The notes beneath the pieces are model-generated. The model saw nothing but the letters and a program-made list of their open reading frames with translations, ran no database searches and was not told the origin of the DNA. Position numbers and translations under genes: made by a program. Below, piece after piece: positions 41,990 through 49,818 of a DNA stretch of 64,000 bases. The first letter of the stretch is position 1; each line of letters opens with the position of its first letter. Source of the stretch: Actinobacillus porcinus (GTDB taxonomy: Bacteria > Pseudomonadota > Gammaproteobacteria > Enterobacterales > Pasteurellaceae); contig NZ_CABFKI010000002.1 of NCBI RefSeq assembly GCF_901764995.1, positions 1 through 64,000 on the forward strand, in the 5' to 3' direction.

Positions 41990-42032
41990 TGTGATTTGGG
42001 TCACTTTATATTGAGTAACTCTATGACATAAT
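41990..42032 (+). promoter_or_regulatory. CRP-dependent class II promoter of garK
   Basis: TGTGATTTGGGTCACT (41990-42005) matches the CRP consensus TGTGA-N6-TCACA. CATAAT at 42027-42032 is placed as the -10 of a promoter with CRP centred near -41.5. No good -35 is visible, as expected for class II. Confidence 0.65.
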
Positions 42033-42064
42033 AATAGAAATTCAATCATTATTGGTATGTAAAA

Positions 42065-43204
42065 ATGAAAATTGTCATTGCCCCGGATTCATTCAAAGAA
42101 AGTTTAACGGCATTAGAAGTGGCTAATGCGATTGAAGCCGGTTTTAAACAAATTTACCCCGATGCTGAATATGTGAAAATCCCTATGGCTGATGGTGGCG
42201 AAGGTTCGGTTCAATCCTTGGTTGATGCCACAGGCGGCGCTTTTGTCGAAGTAGCTGTCACTGCGCCATTAGGTAATCCAACGACTGGGTTTTTAGGGAT
42301 TTCAGGGGACAAGCAAACCGCCTTTATTGAAATGGCGGCAGCGTCAGGCTTGCATTTAGTGCCAATGGCACAGCGCAATCCGCTTAACACCACCAGTTAT
42401 GGTACAGGTGAGCTGATTAAAAAAGCCTTAGATCTTGGTGTGAAGAAAATTCTATTAGGCATTGGCGGAAGTGCGACCAATGACGGTGGTGTGGGTATGT
42501 TACAAGCGTTAGGGATTTCCTTTAAAGATAGCAACGGACAAGAAATTGGCCGGGGCGGTGGCGCGTTATCTCAAATTGTATCCATTTCAACGGAAAACCT
42601 TGATTCTCGTTTAGCACAAGTCACTTTTGAAGTGGCTTGTGATGTGAATAATCCGCTTTGTGGCCCAACCGGTGCAACTGCGATCTTCGGTCCACAAAAA
42701 GGTGCCACACCTGCCATGGTGGCAGAACTAGATAATGGACTTGCCCATTTTGCCCGTCAAGTTGAACAACAACTCGGTATTGCGATTGCGGATAAACCTG
42801 GTGCAGGTGCGGCCGGTGGTATGGGCGGTGGTTTATTATTGCTTCCTAATGCTCAACTTAAAGCCGGTGTACAAATTATTATTGAAGCCACAAAATTAGT
42901 AGAACATGTGAAAGATGCTGATTTAGTGATCACCGGCGAAGGTCGAATGGATGCGCAAAGTATCGCAGGCAAAACCCCTGTCGGCGTAGCACGTACGGCA
43001 AAACAGTTCGGTAAACCGGTCATCGCCATTGTGGGCTGCTTACGAGAAGATTATCAAGTAGTTTATCAACATGGCATTGACGCCGTCTTCCCGATTATTC
43101 GCAATCTAGGCACGCTTGAAGAAACCTTGGCAAAAGGGCAAGAAAATCTCATTTCAAGTGCGGTTAATATTGCAAGATTGTTGTATTTGAATGTTAAAGG
43201 TTAA
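42065..43204 (+). CDS. garK: glycerate kinase
   Basis: 379 aa glycerate kinase type I (GarK/GlxK fold), making 2-phosphoglycerate (or 3-phosphoglycerate) from glycerate and ATP. MKIVIAPDSFKESLTALEVANAIEAG at the start, MADGGEGSVQ, LGIGGSATNDGGVGMLQALG and GAGAAGGMGGGLL are family motifs; TGEGRMDAQSIAGKTPVGVA is near the C-terminus. No other glycerate, glucarate or galactarate gene is adjacent. Promoter carries a CRP site. Confidence 0.93.
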   Translation: MKIVIAPDSFKESLTALEVANAIEAGFKQIYPDAEYVKIPMADGGEGSVQSLVDATGGAFVEVAVTAPLGNPTTGFLGISGDKQTAFIEMAAASGLHLVPMAQRNPLNTTSYGTGELIKKALDLGVKKILLGIGGSATNDGGVGMLQALGISFKDSNGQEIGRGGGALSQIVSISTENLDSRLAQVTFEVACDVNNPLCGPTGATAIFGPQKGATPAMVAELDNGLAHFARQVEQQLGIAIADKPGAGAAGGMGGGLLLLPNAQLKAGVQIIIEATKLVEHVKDADLVITGEGRMDAQSIAGKTPVGVARTAKQFGKPVIAIVGCLREDYQVVYQHGIDAVFPIIRNLGTLEETLAKGQENLISSAVNIARLLYLNVKG

Positions 43205-43242
43205 TCTCACTTCAGATTATTGACGCTCATTTTCAAAAAAAC

Positions 43243-43362
43243 AACCTAGCACGAGCCGTGCTAGGTTTATTAAACTCAGCCCTGCTGGGGCTGTAATAGG
43301 TGGTGTAATAGAAGAGCCGCAGAGCGGCTCAGATTATGTAACCCTATACGGCGCGTATAGGG
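43243..43362 (-). repeat. four-hairpin REP pair (BIME-like), copy 5
   Basis: AACCTAGCACG-AGC-CGTGCTAGGTT (43243-43267), CAGCCCT-GCT-GGGGCTG (43277-43293, one mismatch), GAGCCGC-AGA-GCGGCTC (43314-43330), CCCTATACG-GCG-CGTATAGGG (43342-43362). Inverted copy of 34424-34530. Lies between garK and the accessory island. Confidence 0.88.
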
Positions 43363-43375
43363 CTTGTCAGCAATG

Positions 43376-43403
43376 AAAGCGCGGTGAAATTTCACCGCAC
43401 TTT
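43376..43403. terminator. bidirectional terminator garK / HEPN gene
   Basis: AAAGCGCGGTGAAA / TTTCACCGCACTTT, 14-bp stem with one mismatch, made of a variant and a perfect uptake signal. Confidence 0.7.
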
Positions 43404-43420
43404 TGTCTATTGCCCTATTC

Positions 43421-44098
43421 CTAATCTCGCACAACAGGATAAAACGGCTTGCCCCAATCAATTTTAGAATGGTTTTCCATCATAATTTGCAATATAGCAG
43501 GAATAAGAAACGCCAAAATATTACAACCGTCACGTAACTGCTCTCGATTGACTTTACTCCCAAAAGTTGCCCCACCGTGCAAAATCTGATTTCGTAACGT
43601 ATATAAACGGCTAAACAATACGTCTAAAATACGTTCTGTTTTTTGTTGTTCCAACGCAGACAAAAATCGCTCACGTTCTTTGACTTCCGCCACAATATAT
43701 TCTTTTTCTGAAATCTTACCATTATGAAAATCCCAAAAAGATTGAAAAATATATTTATTGTCTAATAACAAACGAATAGAATCAGAAAATTTTTTCCATA
43801 CCAAATTATAAATCACCCGTTCTTTATCAAAAGTACAGATTCGCACCAAAAATTCATTAAAAATCGCACGATCTTTACCAATATGATTTTCAAATTCTTT
43901 CGCATAAGCTGCATTAAAAGCAATCCACAAACTAATAAACTTCATATCTGATTCTTGCGGCATTTCTAATGCTTCTGCTTTTTCTAACCAGCTTAAGGCA
44001 CGATGAATCCGCAAACGGAAATTATCAGGAAAATTTTGAATATCACGTTGTTCACGGAAGTAGGTTTGGAGTTGTTGAGTATTTGATAGGTTGTTCAT
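43421..44098 (-). CDS. HEPN-domain protein (Apea-like)
   Basis: 225 aa, mostly helical. The segment LFSRLYTLRNQILHGGATF (about residues 160-180) contains the R-x4-H motif (RNQILH) of HEPN domains, which are often RNases in toxin, defence or abortive-infection modules. FISLWIAFNAAYAKEFE is a typical Apea-like N-terminal helix. No partner nucleotidyltransferase is adjacent; the next genes are a toxin-antitoxin pair. Target unknown. Confidence 0.8.
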   Translation of the reverse strand: MNNLSNTQQLQTYFREQRDIQNFPDNFRLRIHRALSWLEKAEALEMPQESDMKFISLWIAFNAAYAKEFENHIGKDRAIFNEFLVRICTFDKERVIYNLVWKKFSDSIRLLLDNKYIFQSFWDFHNGKISEKEYIVAEVKERERFLSALEQQKTERILDVLFSRLYTLRNQILHGGATFGSKVNREQLRDGCNILAFLIPAILQIMMENHSKIDWGKPFYPVVRD

Positions 44099-44137
44099 AG
44101 TTTGCGATCTGTATTAGTTATAGTTAGTTATTATTTT

Positions 44138-44410
44138 TTATCCAAAAACTTCTGAATGTGTATTTAGTCTTGCAAGCTGAAGTACATCACCTTCAACTTT
44201 ATAAATTAATACCAAATCATTTTTTATATGGCAATCTCTAAAACCTTGCCATTCCCCACTTAATGCGTGATCGAGATATTTTGCCGGTAACGCCATTCCA
44301 TTAAGCAAATGGTACATCACTTCAATATATTCAATACTCGTCAGAAATTCAGGCGAAGAAGCGAGTTTTTTCAGATCACGCTTATATGCTTTACTCGACT
44401 GAACAATCAT
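44138..44410 (-). CDS. YafQ-family mRNA-interferase toxin
   Basis: 90 aa RelE-superfamily endoribonuclease. Catalytic histidines of YafQ are retained: DHALSGEWQGFRDCH and the C-terminal NTHSEVFG, plus the DLVLIYKVEGDVLQL strand. It would cut mRNA in the ribosome A site when free of antitoxin. Starts 3 bp after the antitoxin stop, the usual order with the antitoxin first. Confidence 0.88.
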   Translation of the reverse strand: MIVQSSKAYKRDLKKLASSPEFLTSIEYIEVMYHLLNGMALPAKYLDHALSGEWQGFRDCHIKNDLVLIYKVEGDVLQLARLNTHSEVFG

Positions 44411-44413
44411 TAC

Positions 44414-44683
44414 CTACTCCGTTGCCATTTTCTGCATTAACGCCATCATTTCTTCTACAGAATTGACTTTGTGGTGTTCAGCCTCACCTGCCGTTAGCTC
44501 TCGAATTGCCTCTGCGGTTTCCGCATTGGGTTGATAATCAAATTGTACAGGAATAGACTTGGTACGAACCACTTGTTGTAACATCATCTTAATCGCTTGA
44601 GCTGGTGTTAAGCCATAGCTTTTGAACACCGAAAAAGCTTCTTGTTTAAGTTGTTCATCAAGTCGAAAAGTATATGAAGTCAT
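44414..44683 (-). CDS. RelB/DinJ-family antitoxin
   Basis: 89 aa. N-terminal ribbon-helix-helix (MTSYTFRLDEQLKQEAFSVF, about residues 1-45) for DNA binding and dimer formation, with GLTPAQAIKMMLQQV typical of DinJ; the C-terminal half binds and neutralises the toxin. Expected to repress its own operon through the palindrome upstream. Confidence 0.88.
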   Translation of the reverse strand: MTSYTFRLDEQLKQEAFSVFKSYGLTPAQAIKMMLQQVVRTKSIPVQFDYQPNAETAEAIRELTAGEAEHHKVNSVEEMMALMQKMATE

Positions 44684-44694
44684 TTTAGCCCCTT

Positions 44695-44716
44695 ATGTAA
44701 TACATTTGTCTTACAT
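44695..44716. promoter_or_regulatory. palindromic operator of the toxin-antitoxin operon
   Basis: ATGTAATACAT-TTGTCTTACAT, a 22-bp dyad (9 of 11 positions symmetric) about 10-30 bp upstream of the antitoxin start; a likely DinJ-type autoregulatory site. Confidence 0.6.
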
Positions 44717-44765
44717 TTTAGATGGGGTAACATGAACTTGCAAGCAGTTATTTTACCATTTTTTA

Positions 44766-44978
44766 TTAGGTATTATTTTCTGAAGCTAATTGCTCTTCTA
44801 ACTCTGTCTGGATTTCTTGTAATTTCTGTCCAATATTTTCAAGTCTTTTCTCATATTCTTCAAACATTCTATCCATTTCATCAAAATCAAACTGTTGAAG
44901 TGCTTTAAAAGTTTCCCATTTTTGTTCTTCGGTCATCCGCTCAATTAAAGCGTCCGCGAGTTTTTCTTCAAAGTTCAT
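44766..44978 (-). CDS. small coiled-coil protein, unknown function
   Basis: 70 aa, strongly charged, with heptad-like ERMTEEQKWETFKALQQF then LENIGQKLQEIQTELEEQLAS, so probably an alpha-helical coiled coil. Family not recognised. Preceded by AGAATG-type purine-rich site and lying in an AT-rich accessory stretch. Could be a small regulator or antitoxin; no evidence either way. Confidence 0.5.
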   Translation of the reverse strand: MNFEEKLADALIERMTEEQKWETFKALQQFDFDEMDRMFEEYEKRLENIGQKLQEIQTELEEQLASENNT

Positions 44979-45030
44979 TATACATTCTCCGATTCCAATA
45001 TTAAAAATACATGGTTGTATGCTATAAAAA

Positions 45031-45249
45031 CTAGTATCTATGTTGTTTTAATACAGTTCGATTATAATACTTTAAATATTTTTGCTCCAACCAAGAAAGT
45101 TCTGAAAGTGGTTTAATTACTGTACTGGTTTGACAATTTGGACAGGTTTTAACTGTAAAAACTACATCAGATGTAATAAGTAATTTATTTTTCCAATGAC
45201 AATTGGGGCAAATTTCTACATGTGGATTGAAAGGATTAAATGCTAACAT
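45031..45249 (-). CDS. small zinc-ribbon protein, unknown function
   Basis: 72 aa. Two CxxC knuckles, CPNCHW and CPNCQT, separated by about 20 residues form a zinc ribbon; an aromatic C-terminal helix follows (LSWLEQKYLKYYNR). I do not recognise the family. AGGAAT precedes the ATG. Confidence 0.55.
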   Translation of the reverse strand: MLAFNPFNPHVEICPNCHWKNKLLITSDVVFTVKTCPNCQTSTVIKPLSELSWLEQKYLKYYNRTVLKQHRY

Positions 45250-45266
45250 AATTATATTCCTTATTC

Positions 45267-45328
45267 ATAAAATGAGAGTTTGTACTCTCATTTTATATTT
45301 AGAAATTTACCACCATATAAATGGTGGT
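45267..45328 (-). terminator. tandem hairpins after the LeoA-like fragment
   Basis: ATAAAATGAGAGT-TTGT-ACTCTCATTTTAT (45267-45296, 13-bp stem) and ACCACCAT-ATAA-ATGGTGGT (45309-45328). Confidence 0.6.
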
Positions 45329-45400
45329 TATTTAATTTTATTAAGAAAAAGCAAGCTTATCCAAAATTACTCTAAATAGGCCTGTTCTGCTCGAATTGAA

Positions 45401-46243
45401 TTATTGTTCTAAAATGCGATATTCTCCTTCAATAACTAATCCTTCTTTTTGCCATTCATTGAAAGCCTGTCTACGAGCAACAGTTTGTGCATTATTTTCT
45501 TGAATATCTTTAAATCGTTCTTGCAATTCCACATATCGTGGAAAAAGTTGCCCGACAAAATCATCCTTATTTAAGGAGTTTAGTAAGCCTTGCCGTTGTT
45601 CTTCTAATATATTAACAATTTCCGTAATCATTTCTTTAAACTCACGTTCAGCTTGTGCTTTTTTATGGGAGTCTAATAATTCTAATGCAATGCCAGCAAA
45701 AGCAAGAAAAGCATTAGCTTTAGCTGCCAAATTGACCGCCCCCCAAGGTTTAAATTTTAGGTATTTCGCTAAATCTACACCAATCATTTTACCCACCGAA
45801 ACAATCCCATCTCGTGCTACTAAAACATGGGTATTGGTTAATTTTTGCTTGCTTAAAAAACCTAAACCTTTGGACATAAGTGTTGATCCAACCGAAGCCT
45901 CAAATCTACTTATTTCATTATTAAAATCCAAACTAATTCTCTGTAATGAGCTACTTACTACTTGGCATTGACGGTCAAATTCTTGCTCAAGTCGTGAGTT
46001 TAGAATAATGCCGTCTTTCCCTAATTCGCTTTCATAAAAATCAGTAAATGTTGTTAAATCTGTTCCTTTTACTTGACGAATTAAGCTTGTGAAATAATCT
46101 AGCACAAATTCCTTTAATCCTATTTTCACATTTTTAATCTTCGCTTCCATAGGTTCTAATTCAGCACTTAAATGCTGAGTGATATCTGCTAAATGTTCTA
46201 ATTCAACATCAAGTACTTCTTGTGTTCGCTTTACTATGGGCAA
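45401..46243 (-). pseudogene. C-terminal remnant of a LeoA/dynamin-like protein
   Basis: 280-aa open frame without any GTPase motif. It has long amphipathic helices, a hydrophobic central stretch (WGAVNLAAKANAFLAFAGIALELL, about residues 165-188) and a helical C-terminus, like the stalk/paddle half of LeoA/HP0731-type bacterial dynamin-like proteins. Only a TTG opens the frame, and the first codons overlap the WYL-type helix-turn-helix fragment in another frame. So the 5' part, with the GTP-binding domain, has probably been deleted. The family match is by overall look, so it is tentative; an intact alpha-helical orphan is the alternative. Confidence 0.5.
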
Positions 46244-46385
46244 AGCGATCTCGAATATCGCGTTGAATGGTGCGAACGCTTACGTTAAATTCTTCTGCTA
46301 ATTGATGGGTATCAAGGCGTTTTCCTTGATTTAATAAAACTAAGATTTCACTTAATCGGTAGGCGAGTATGCTGCTTTTTGTCAT
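46209..46385 (-). pseudogene. N-terminal HTH fragment of a WYL-type regulator
   Basis: 58-aa ORF starting MTKSSILAYRLSEILVLLNQ, then LDTHQLAEEFNVSVRTIQRDI: the winged helix-turn-helix of DeoR/WYL regulators (HTH_11). After IRDRF the sequence loses similarity and stops within about ten codons. The rest of the regulator (WYL domain, about 250 aa) is missing; the sequence runs into the LeoA-like remnant, marking a deletion junction near 46230-46250. Confidence 0.7.
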
Positions 46386-46623
46386 ATCAAAATATCCTGT
46401 CTTTATTATGTGAATAAATTTTATAAATAGACTGTGACAGGTTGTGTCATTCCGTAGAAAATTTTTTTATTTTGTTTATTCAACGCCAAAAAGCCTCAAA
46501 AAAATCATTTTGGATATACTATTTATTTTAATAAGACTTTTCAAGTCTACACTAGATTTTATTTGCTATTTATCAATGAGAGCCAATGTCTATCATTTCT
46601 TTTTTAAAGAAAAGGGGGATTGG

Positions 46624-46962
46624 GTGTTGGACAAAAGTGAGCAATTAGTGCAGACCATTGGGCGTGCGATTTCAAAATATCGGCAAGCGGTTGGCTTAAC
46701 GCAGGCGCAATTGGCGGAAATTTTGGGGATTAGTAATGATGCCGTTTCGCGTATGGAGCGCGGGAAAAGTGTGCCAACGGTATTGCGGTTGTTGGAACTT
46801 TCGGAGATTTTTGGCTGCGAAGTGGCGGATTTATTAACGGAGAGCAGTAATCGTTCTGTTGATCAGGCGCGTAAATTGGAATTGCTGTTTGCTCATTTGG
46901 AAGATAGCGATCGTACTGAGCTTGTGGATTTAATGGAACGGTTAATTAAGTGGAAAAATTAG
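46624..46962 (+). CDS. XRE-family transcriptional regulator
   Basis: 112 aa if it starts at the GTG at 46624, behind GGGGGAT; the frame is open to 46444 but the upstream part is Phe/Ile-rich and unlike protein. Helix-turn-helix VGLTQAQLAEILGISNDAVSRMERGKSVPTV (about residues 25-55) of the Cro/C1 type; the C-terminal helices (LFAHLEDSDRTELVDLMERL) may dimerise. Convergent with gltA. Target unknown; it may belong to the island to its left. Confidence 0.8.
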   Translation: MLDKSEQLVQTIGRAISKYRQAVGLTQAQLAEILGISNDAVSRMERGKSVPTVLRLLELSEIFGCEVADLLTESSNRSVDQARKLELLFAHLEDSDRTELVDLMERLIKWKN

Positions 46963-46976
46963 TGATGGGGAGACTT

Positions 46977-47004
46977 AAAGTGCGGTGAAATTTCACCGCA
47001 CTTT
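46977..47004. terminator. perfect uptake-signal palindrome, XRE gene / gltA
   Basis: AAAGTGCGGTGAAA directly followed by its reverse complement, a 28-bp perfect palindrome, then TT. Serves convergent genes. Confidence 0.8.
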
Positions 47005-47012
47005 TTACTCTA

Positions 47013-48296
47013 TTAGGCTTTATCGATAGGCGCAAAATTGCGTTCTGTGTGACCTGTGTAGATTTGGCGTGGGCGCACAATTTTGAAGTTGCCTTGTTTG
47101 TACATTTCTTTCCAGTGGGCAATCCAGCCGACTGTTCTGGCAAGGGCGAACATTACGGTAAACATTGACGTTGGAATACCGATAGCTTTCAGTACGATAC
47201 CCGAATAGAAATCCACATTAGGATAAAGTTTGTGTTCGATGAAATAAGGATCGCTTAAGGCGATTCGCTCTAATTCAATGGCGACATCAAATAATGGGTT
47301 GTTGATTTTCAATTCGGTTAACACTTCATGACAAATTTGACGCATTACTTTGGCGCGCGGGTCGTAGTTTTTATACACGCGGTGACCAAAGCCCATTAAG
47401 CGGAATGGATCATTTTTATCTTTGGCGCGCGCTACGAATTCCGGGATACGATCTACGGTGCCAATTTCTTCCAGCATATTAATACAGGCTTCGTTTGCGC
47501 CGCCGTGCGCCGGCCCCCAAAGCGATGCGATACCAGCGGCAATACAAGCAAATGGGTTTGCCCCTGAAGATGCCGCAGTTCGTACGGTGGAAGTTGACGC
47601 ATTTTGTTCGTGGTCGGCGTGTAAGATAAAGATTTTATCTAGGGCGCGTTCCAAAACAGGGTTGACCACATAAGGTTCGCAAGGTGTGGCAAACATCATA
47701 TAGAGAAAGTTACCTGCGTAGGACAAATGGTTTTGTGGGAACATAAAAGGTTGCCCAATGGAATATTTGTAACACATTGCCGCCAACGTTGGGATTTTTG
47801 CCAATAAACGAATTGCCGTTAATTCGCGGTGAGCTTCGTTTTTCACATCGATAGAATCGTGATAGAACGCCGCTAACGCACCACTTACCCCGCACATTAC
47901 CGCCATTGGGTGGGAATCTCGGCGGAAACCTTGGAAGAATTTGGTGAGTTGTTCATGCACAAGGGTATGATGTTTGACCAAGTGGCAAAAATCTTGATAT
48001 TGCTCTTTGGTTGGGCGTTCGCCAAATAAGAGCAAGTAGCTGATTTCAAGGTAATCACCATTTTCCGCTAATTGATCAATAGGATAGCCGCGGTAGAGTA
48101 GTTGACCATTATCGCCATCTACGAAGGTAATTTCTGATTCACAAACTGCGGTTGACACTAAGCCTGGGTCATAGGCAAAGAGTTTATTTTGCGTTAATGG
48201 GCGAATGTCCACGGCTTCATAACCTAATGACCCTTTGTAAACATTGAGATCATAAGCATTTCCATTGATTGTAAGTGTTGCTTTTGCGTTTGCCAT
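47013..48296 (-). CDS. gltA: citrate synthase
   Basis: 427 aa type II (hexameric, NADH-inhibited) citrate synthase condensing acetyl-CoA and oxaloacetate. Catalytic residues: His in [12 protein letters not shown], His in [15 protein letters not shown] and Asp in NVDFYSGI. Divergent from icd-acnB across a 265-bp AT-rich promoter region. Well-studied relatives such as H. influenzae lack the oxidative branch, so this cluster is informative for taxonomy and glutamate prototrophy. Confidence 0.97.
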   Translation of the reverse strand: MANAKATLTINGNAYDLNVYKGSLGYEAVDIRPLTQNKLFAYDPGLVSTAVCESEITFVDGDNGQLLYRGYPIDQLAENGDYLEISYLLLFGERPTKEQYQDFCHLVKHHTLVHEQLTKFFQGFRRDSHPMAVMCGVSGALAAFYHDSIDVKNEAHRELTAIRLLAKIPTLAAMCYKYSIGQPFMFPQNHLSYAGNFLYMMFATPCEPYVVNPVLERALDKIFILHADHEQNASTSTVRTAASSGANPFACIAAGIASLWGPAHGGANEACINMLEEIGTVDRIPEFVARAKDKNDPFRLMGFGHRVYKNYDPRAKVMRQICHEVLTELKINNPLFDVAIELERIALSDPYFIEHKLYPNVDFYSGIVLKAIGIPTSMFTVMFALARTVGWIAHWKEMYKQGNFKIVRPRQIYTGHTERNFAPIDKA

Positions 48297-48561
48297 ATCT
48301 TTCTCCTGTTGTGAGATATTTTTAGAATTTTTTTGATATGTGCGAATGAACTTAGCATTATTTAAATTATTTATGCAATAGATTTTTTTGCTAAATCGTT
48401 TTAATTTAAAATATGCTTGTTGTTTTTAGATGAAATTTAATAGCAATAAACTTTTTTTGTGTGAAATTGTTCTTTTTTAGTTGAATTCCTGATATGGTCT
48501 AATTAATCTATTCGATACATCTCTTCAAAATAACGAAAAACACCCCACAACAGGAGGTTAT

Positions 48562-49809
48562 ATGCAATCACAGGTTAAAATCCCTCAAGGTGAAAAAATT
48601 CAAATTGCCGCTAACGGTTCGCTTCAAGTGCCCGATAATCCCATCATTCCTTTTATTGAAGGCGATGGAATTGGCGTAGATGTGACGCCCGCCATGCAAG
48701 CGGTGATTGATGCGGCAGTAGAAAAAGCGTATCAAGGCAAACGCAAAATTTCGTGGATGGAAATTTATGCAGGCGGCAAAGCCAATGAAGTTTATGGTGA
48801 AAATACGTGGTTGCCTGATGAAACCATGGCATTTATCCGCGACTATCACGTTGCCATTAAAGGGCCTTTAATGACCCCGGTTGGCGGTGGTATTCGTTCT
48901 TTGAACGTGGCGATGCGTCAAGGGTTGGATTTGTATAATTGCTTGCGCCCGATTCGTTATTATGACGGCACGCCAAGCCCGGTGAAACACCCTGAGTTAG
49001 TGAATATGGTGATTTTCCGCGAAAATTCAGAAGATATTTATGCGGGCGTGGAATGGGTGGCGGGCTCACCTGAAGCCAATAAAGTGATTCAATTTTTGCA
49101 ACAAGAAATGGGCGTGAAAAAAATCCGTTTTACGGAAGATTGTGGTATTGGCATTAAACCGGTTTCTAAACAAGGGACACAACGTTTGGTTCGGGCTGCT
49201 TTGCAATATGTGATTGATAATGACCGCACTTCGCTCACTTTGGTGCATAAAGGCAATATTATGAAATTCACGGAAGGGGCATTTAAAGAATGGGGTTATC
49301 AAGTGGCGCAAGAATTTGGCGCGACCTTAATTGAACAAGGCCCTTGGATGCGTTTGACCAATCCGAATACAGGGCGCGAAATTGTGATTAAAGATTGCAT
49401 TGCCGATGCGTTTTTACAGGAAGTGTTATTGCATCCTGCGGATTACGATGTGATTGCCACGTTAAATCTTAACGGCGATTACATTTCCGATGCGTTAGCA
49501 GCGCAAGTGGGCGGTATTGGCATTTCCCCGGGGGCGAATATTGGCGATGACGCAGCGATCTTTGAAGCCACGCACGGTACGGCGCCAAAAATTGCAGGGC
49601 AAAATAAAGGCAACCCGGGTTCCTTGATTTTAAGCGGCGAAATGATGTTGCGTCATTTGGGTTGGATTGAAGCGGCAGATTTGGTGGTGAAAGCCGTGTC
49701 CAAAACCATTGCGGATAAAACCGTGACTTTTGATTTTGCGGAAATGTTAGAAGGTGCAACCTTGCGCTCAACTTCTGAGTTTGCACAAGATATTATCGCT
49801 AATATGTAA
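48562..49809 (+). CDS. icd: isocitrate dehydrogenase (NADP-type)
   Basis: 415 aa, oxidises isocitrate to 2-oxoglutarate. The regulatory/substrate serine lies in [13 protein letters not shown] (position of Ser113 in E. coli); metal-binding aspartates in [12 protein letters not shown] and nucleotide-specificity residues [24 protein letters not shown] six bases upstream. 9 bp before acnB. Presumed promoter in the shared intergenic region with gltA. Confidence 0.97.
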   Translation: MQSQVKIPQGEKIQIAANGSLQVPDNPIIPFIEGDGIGVDVTPAMQAVIDAAVEKAYQGKRKISWMEIYAGGKANEVYGENTWLPDETMAFIRDYHVAIKGPLMTPVGGGIRSLNVAMRQGLDLYNCLRPIRYYDGTPSPVKHPELVNMVIFRENSEDIYAGVEWVAGSPEANKVIQFLQQEMGVKKIRFTEDCGIGIKPVSKQGTQRLVRAALQYVIDNDRTSLTLVHKGNIMKFTEGAFKEWGYQVAQEFGATLIEQGPWMRLTNPNTGREIVIKDCIADAFLQEVLLHPADYDVIATLNLNGDYISDALAAQVGGIGISPGANIGDDAAIFEATHGTAPKIAGQNKGNPGSLILSGEMMLRHLGWIEAADLVVKAVSKTIADKTVTFDFAEMLEGATLRSTSEFAQDIIANM

Positions 49810-49818
49810 GGAGTAGCT

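Noticed and set aside
46444-46623. 60-residue N-terminal extension of the XRE regulator
   Set aside because: Phe/Ile/Lys-rich and unlike known regulators; a GTG with a strong ribosome site lies at 46624.
48297-48561. ArcA or other named site between gltA and icd
   Set aside because: The region is so AT-rich that loose matches are uninformative.
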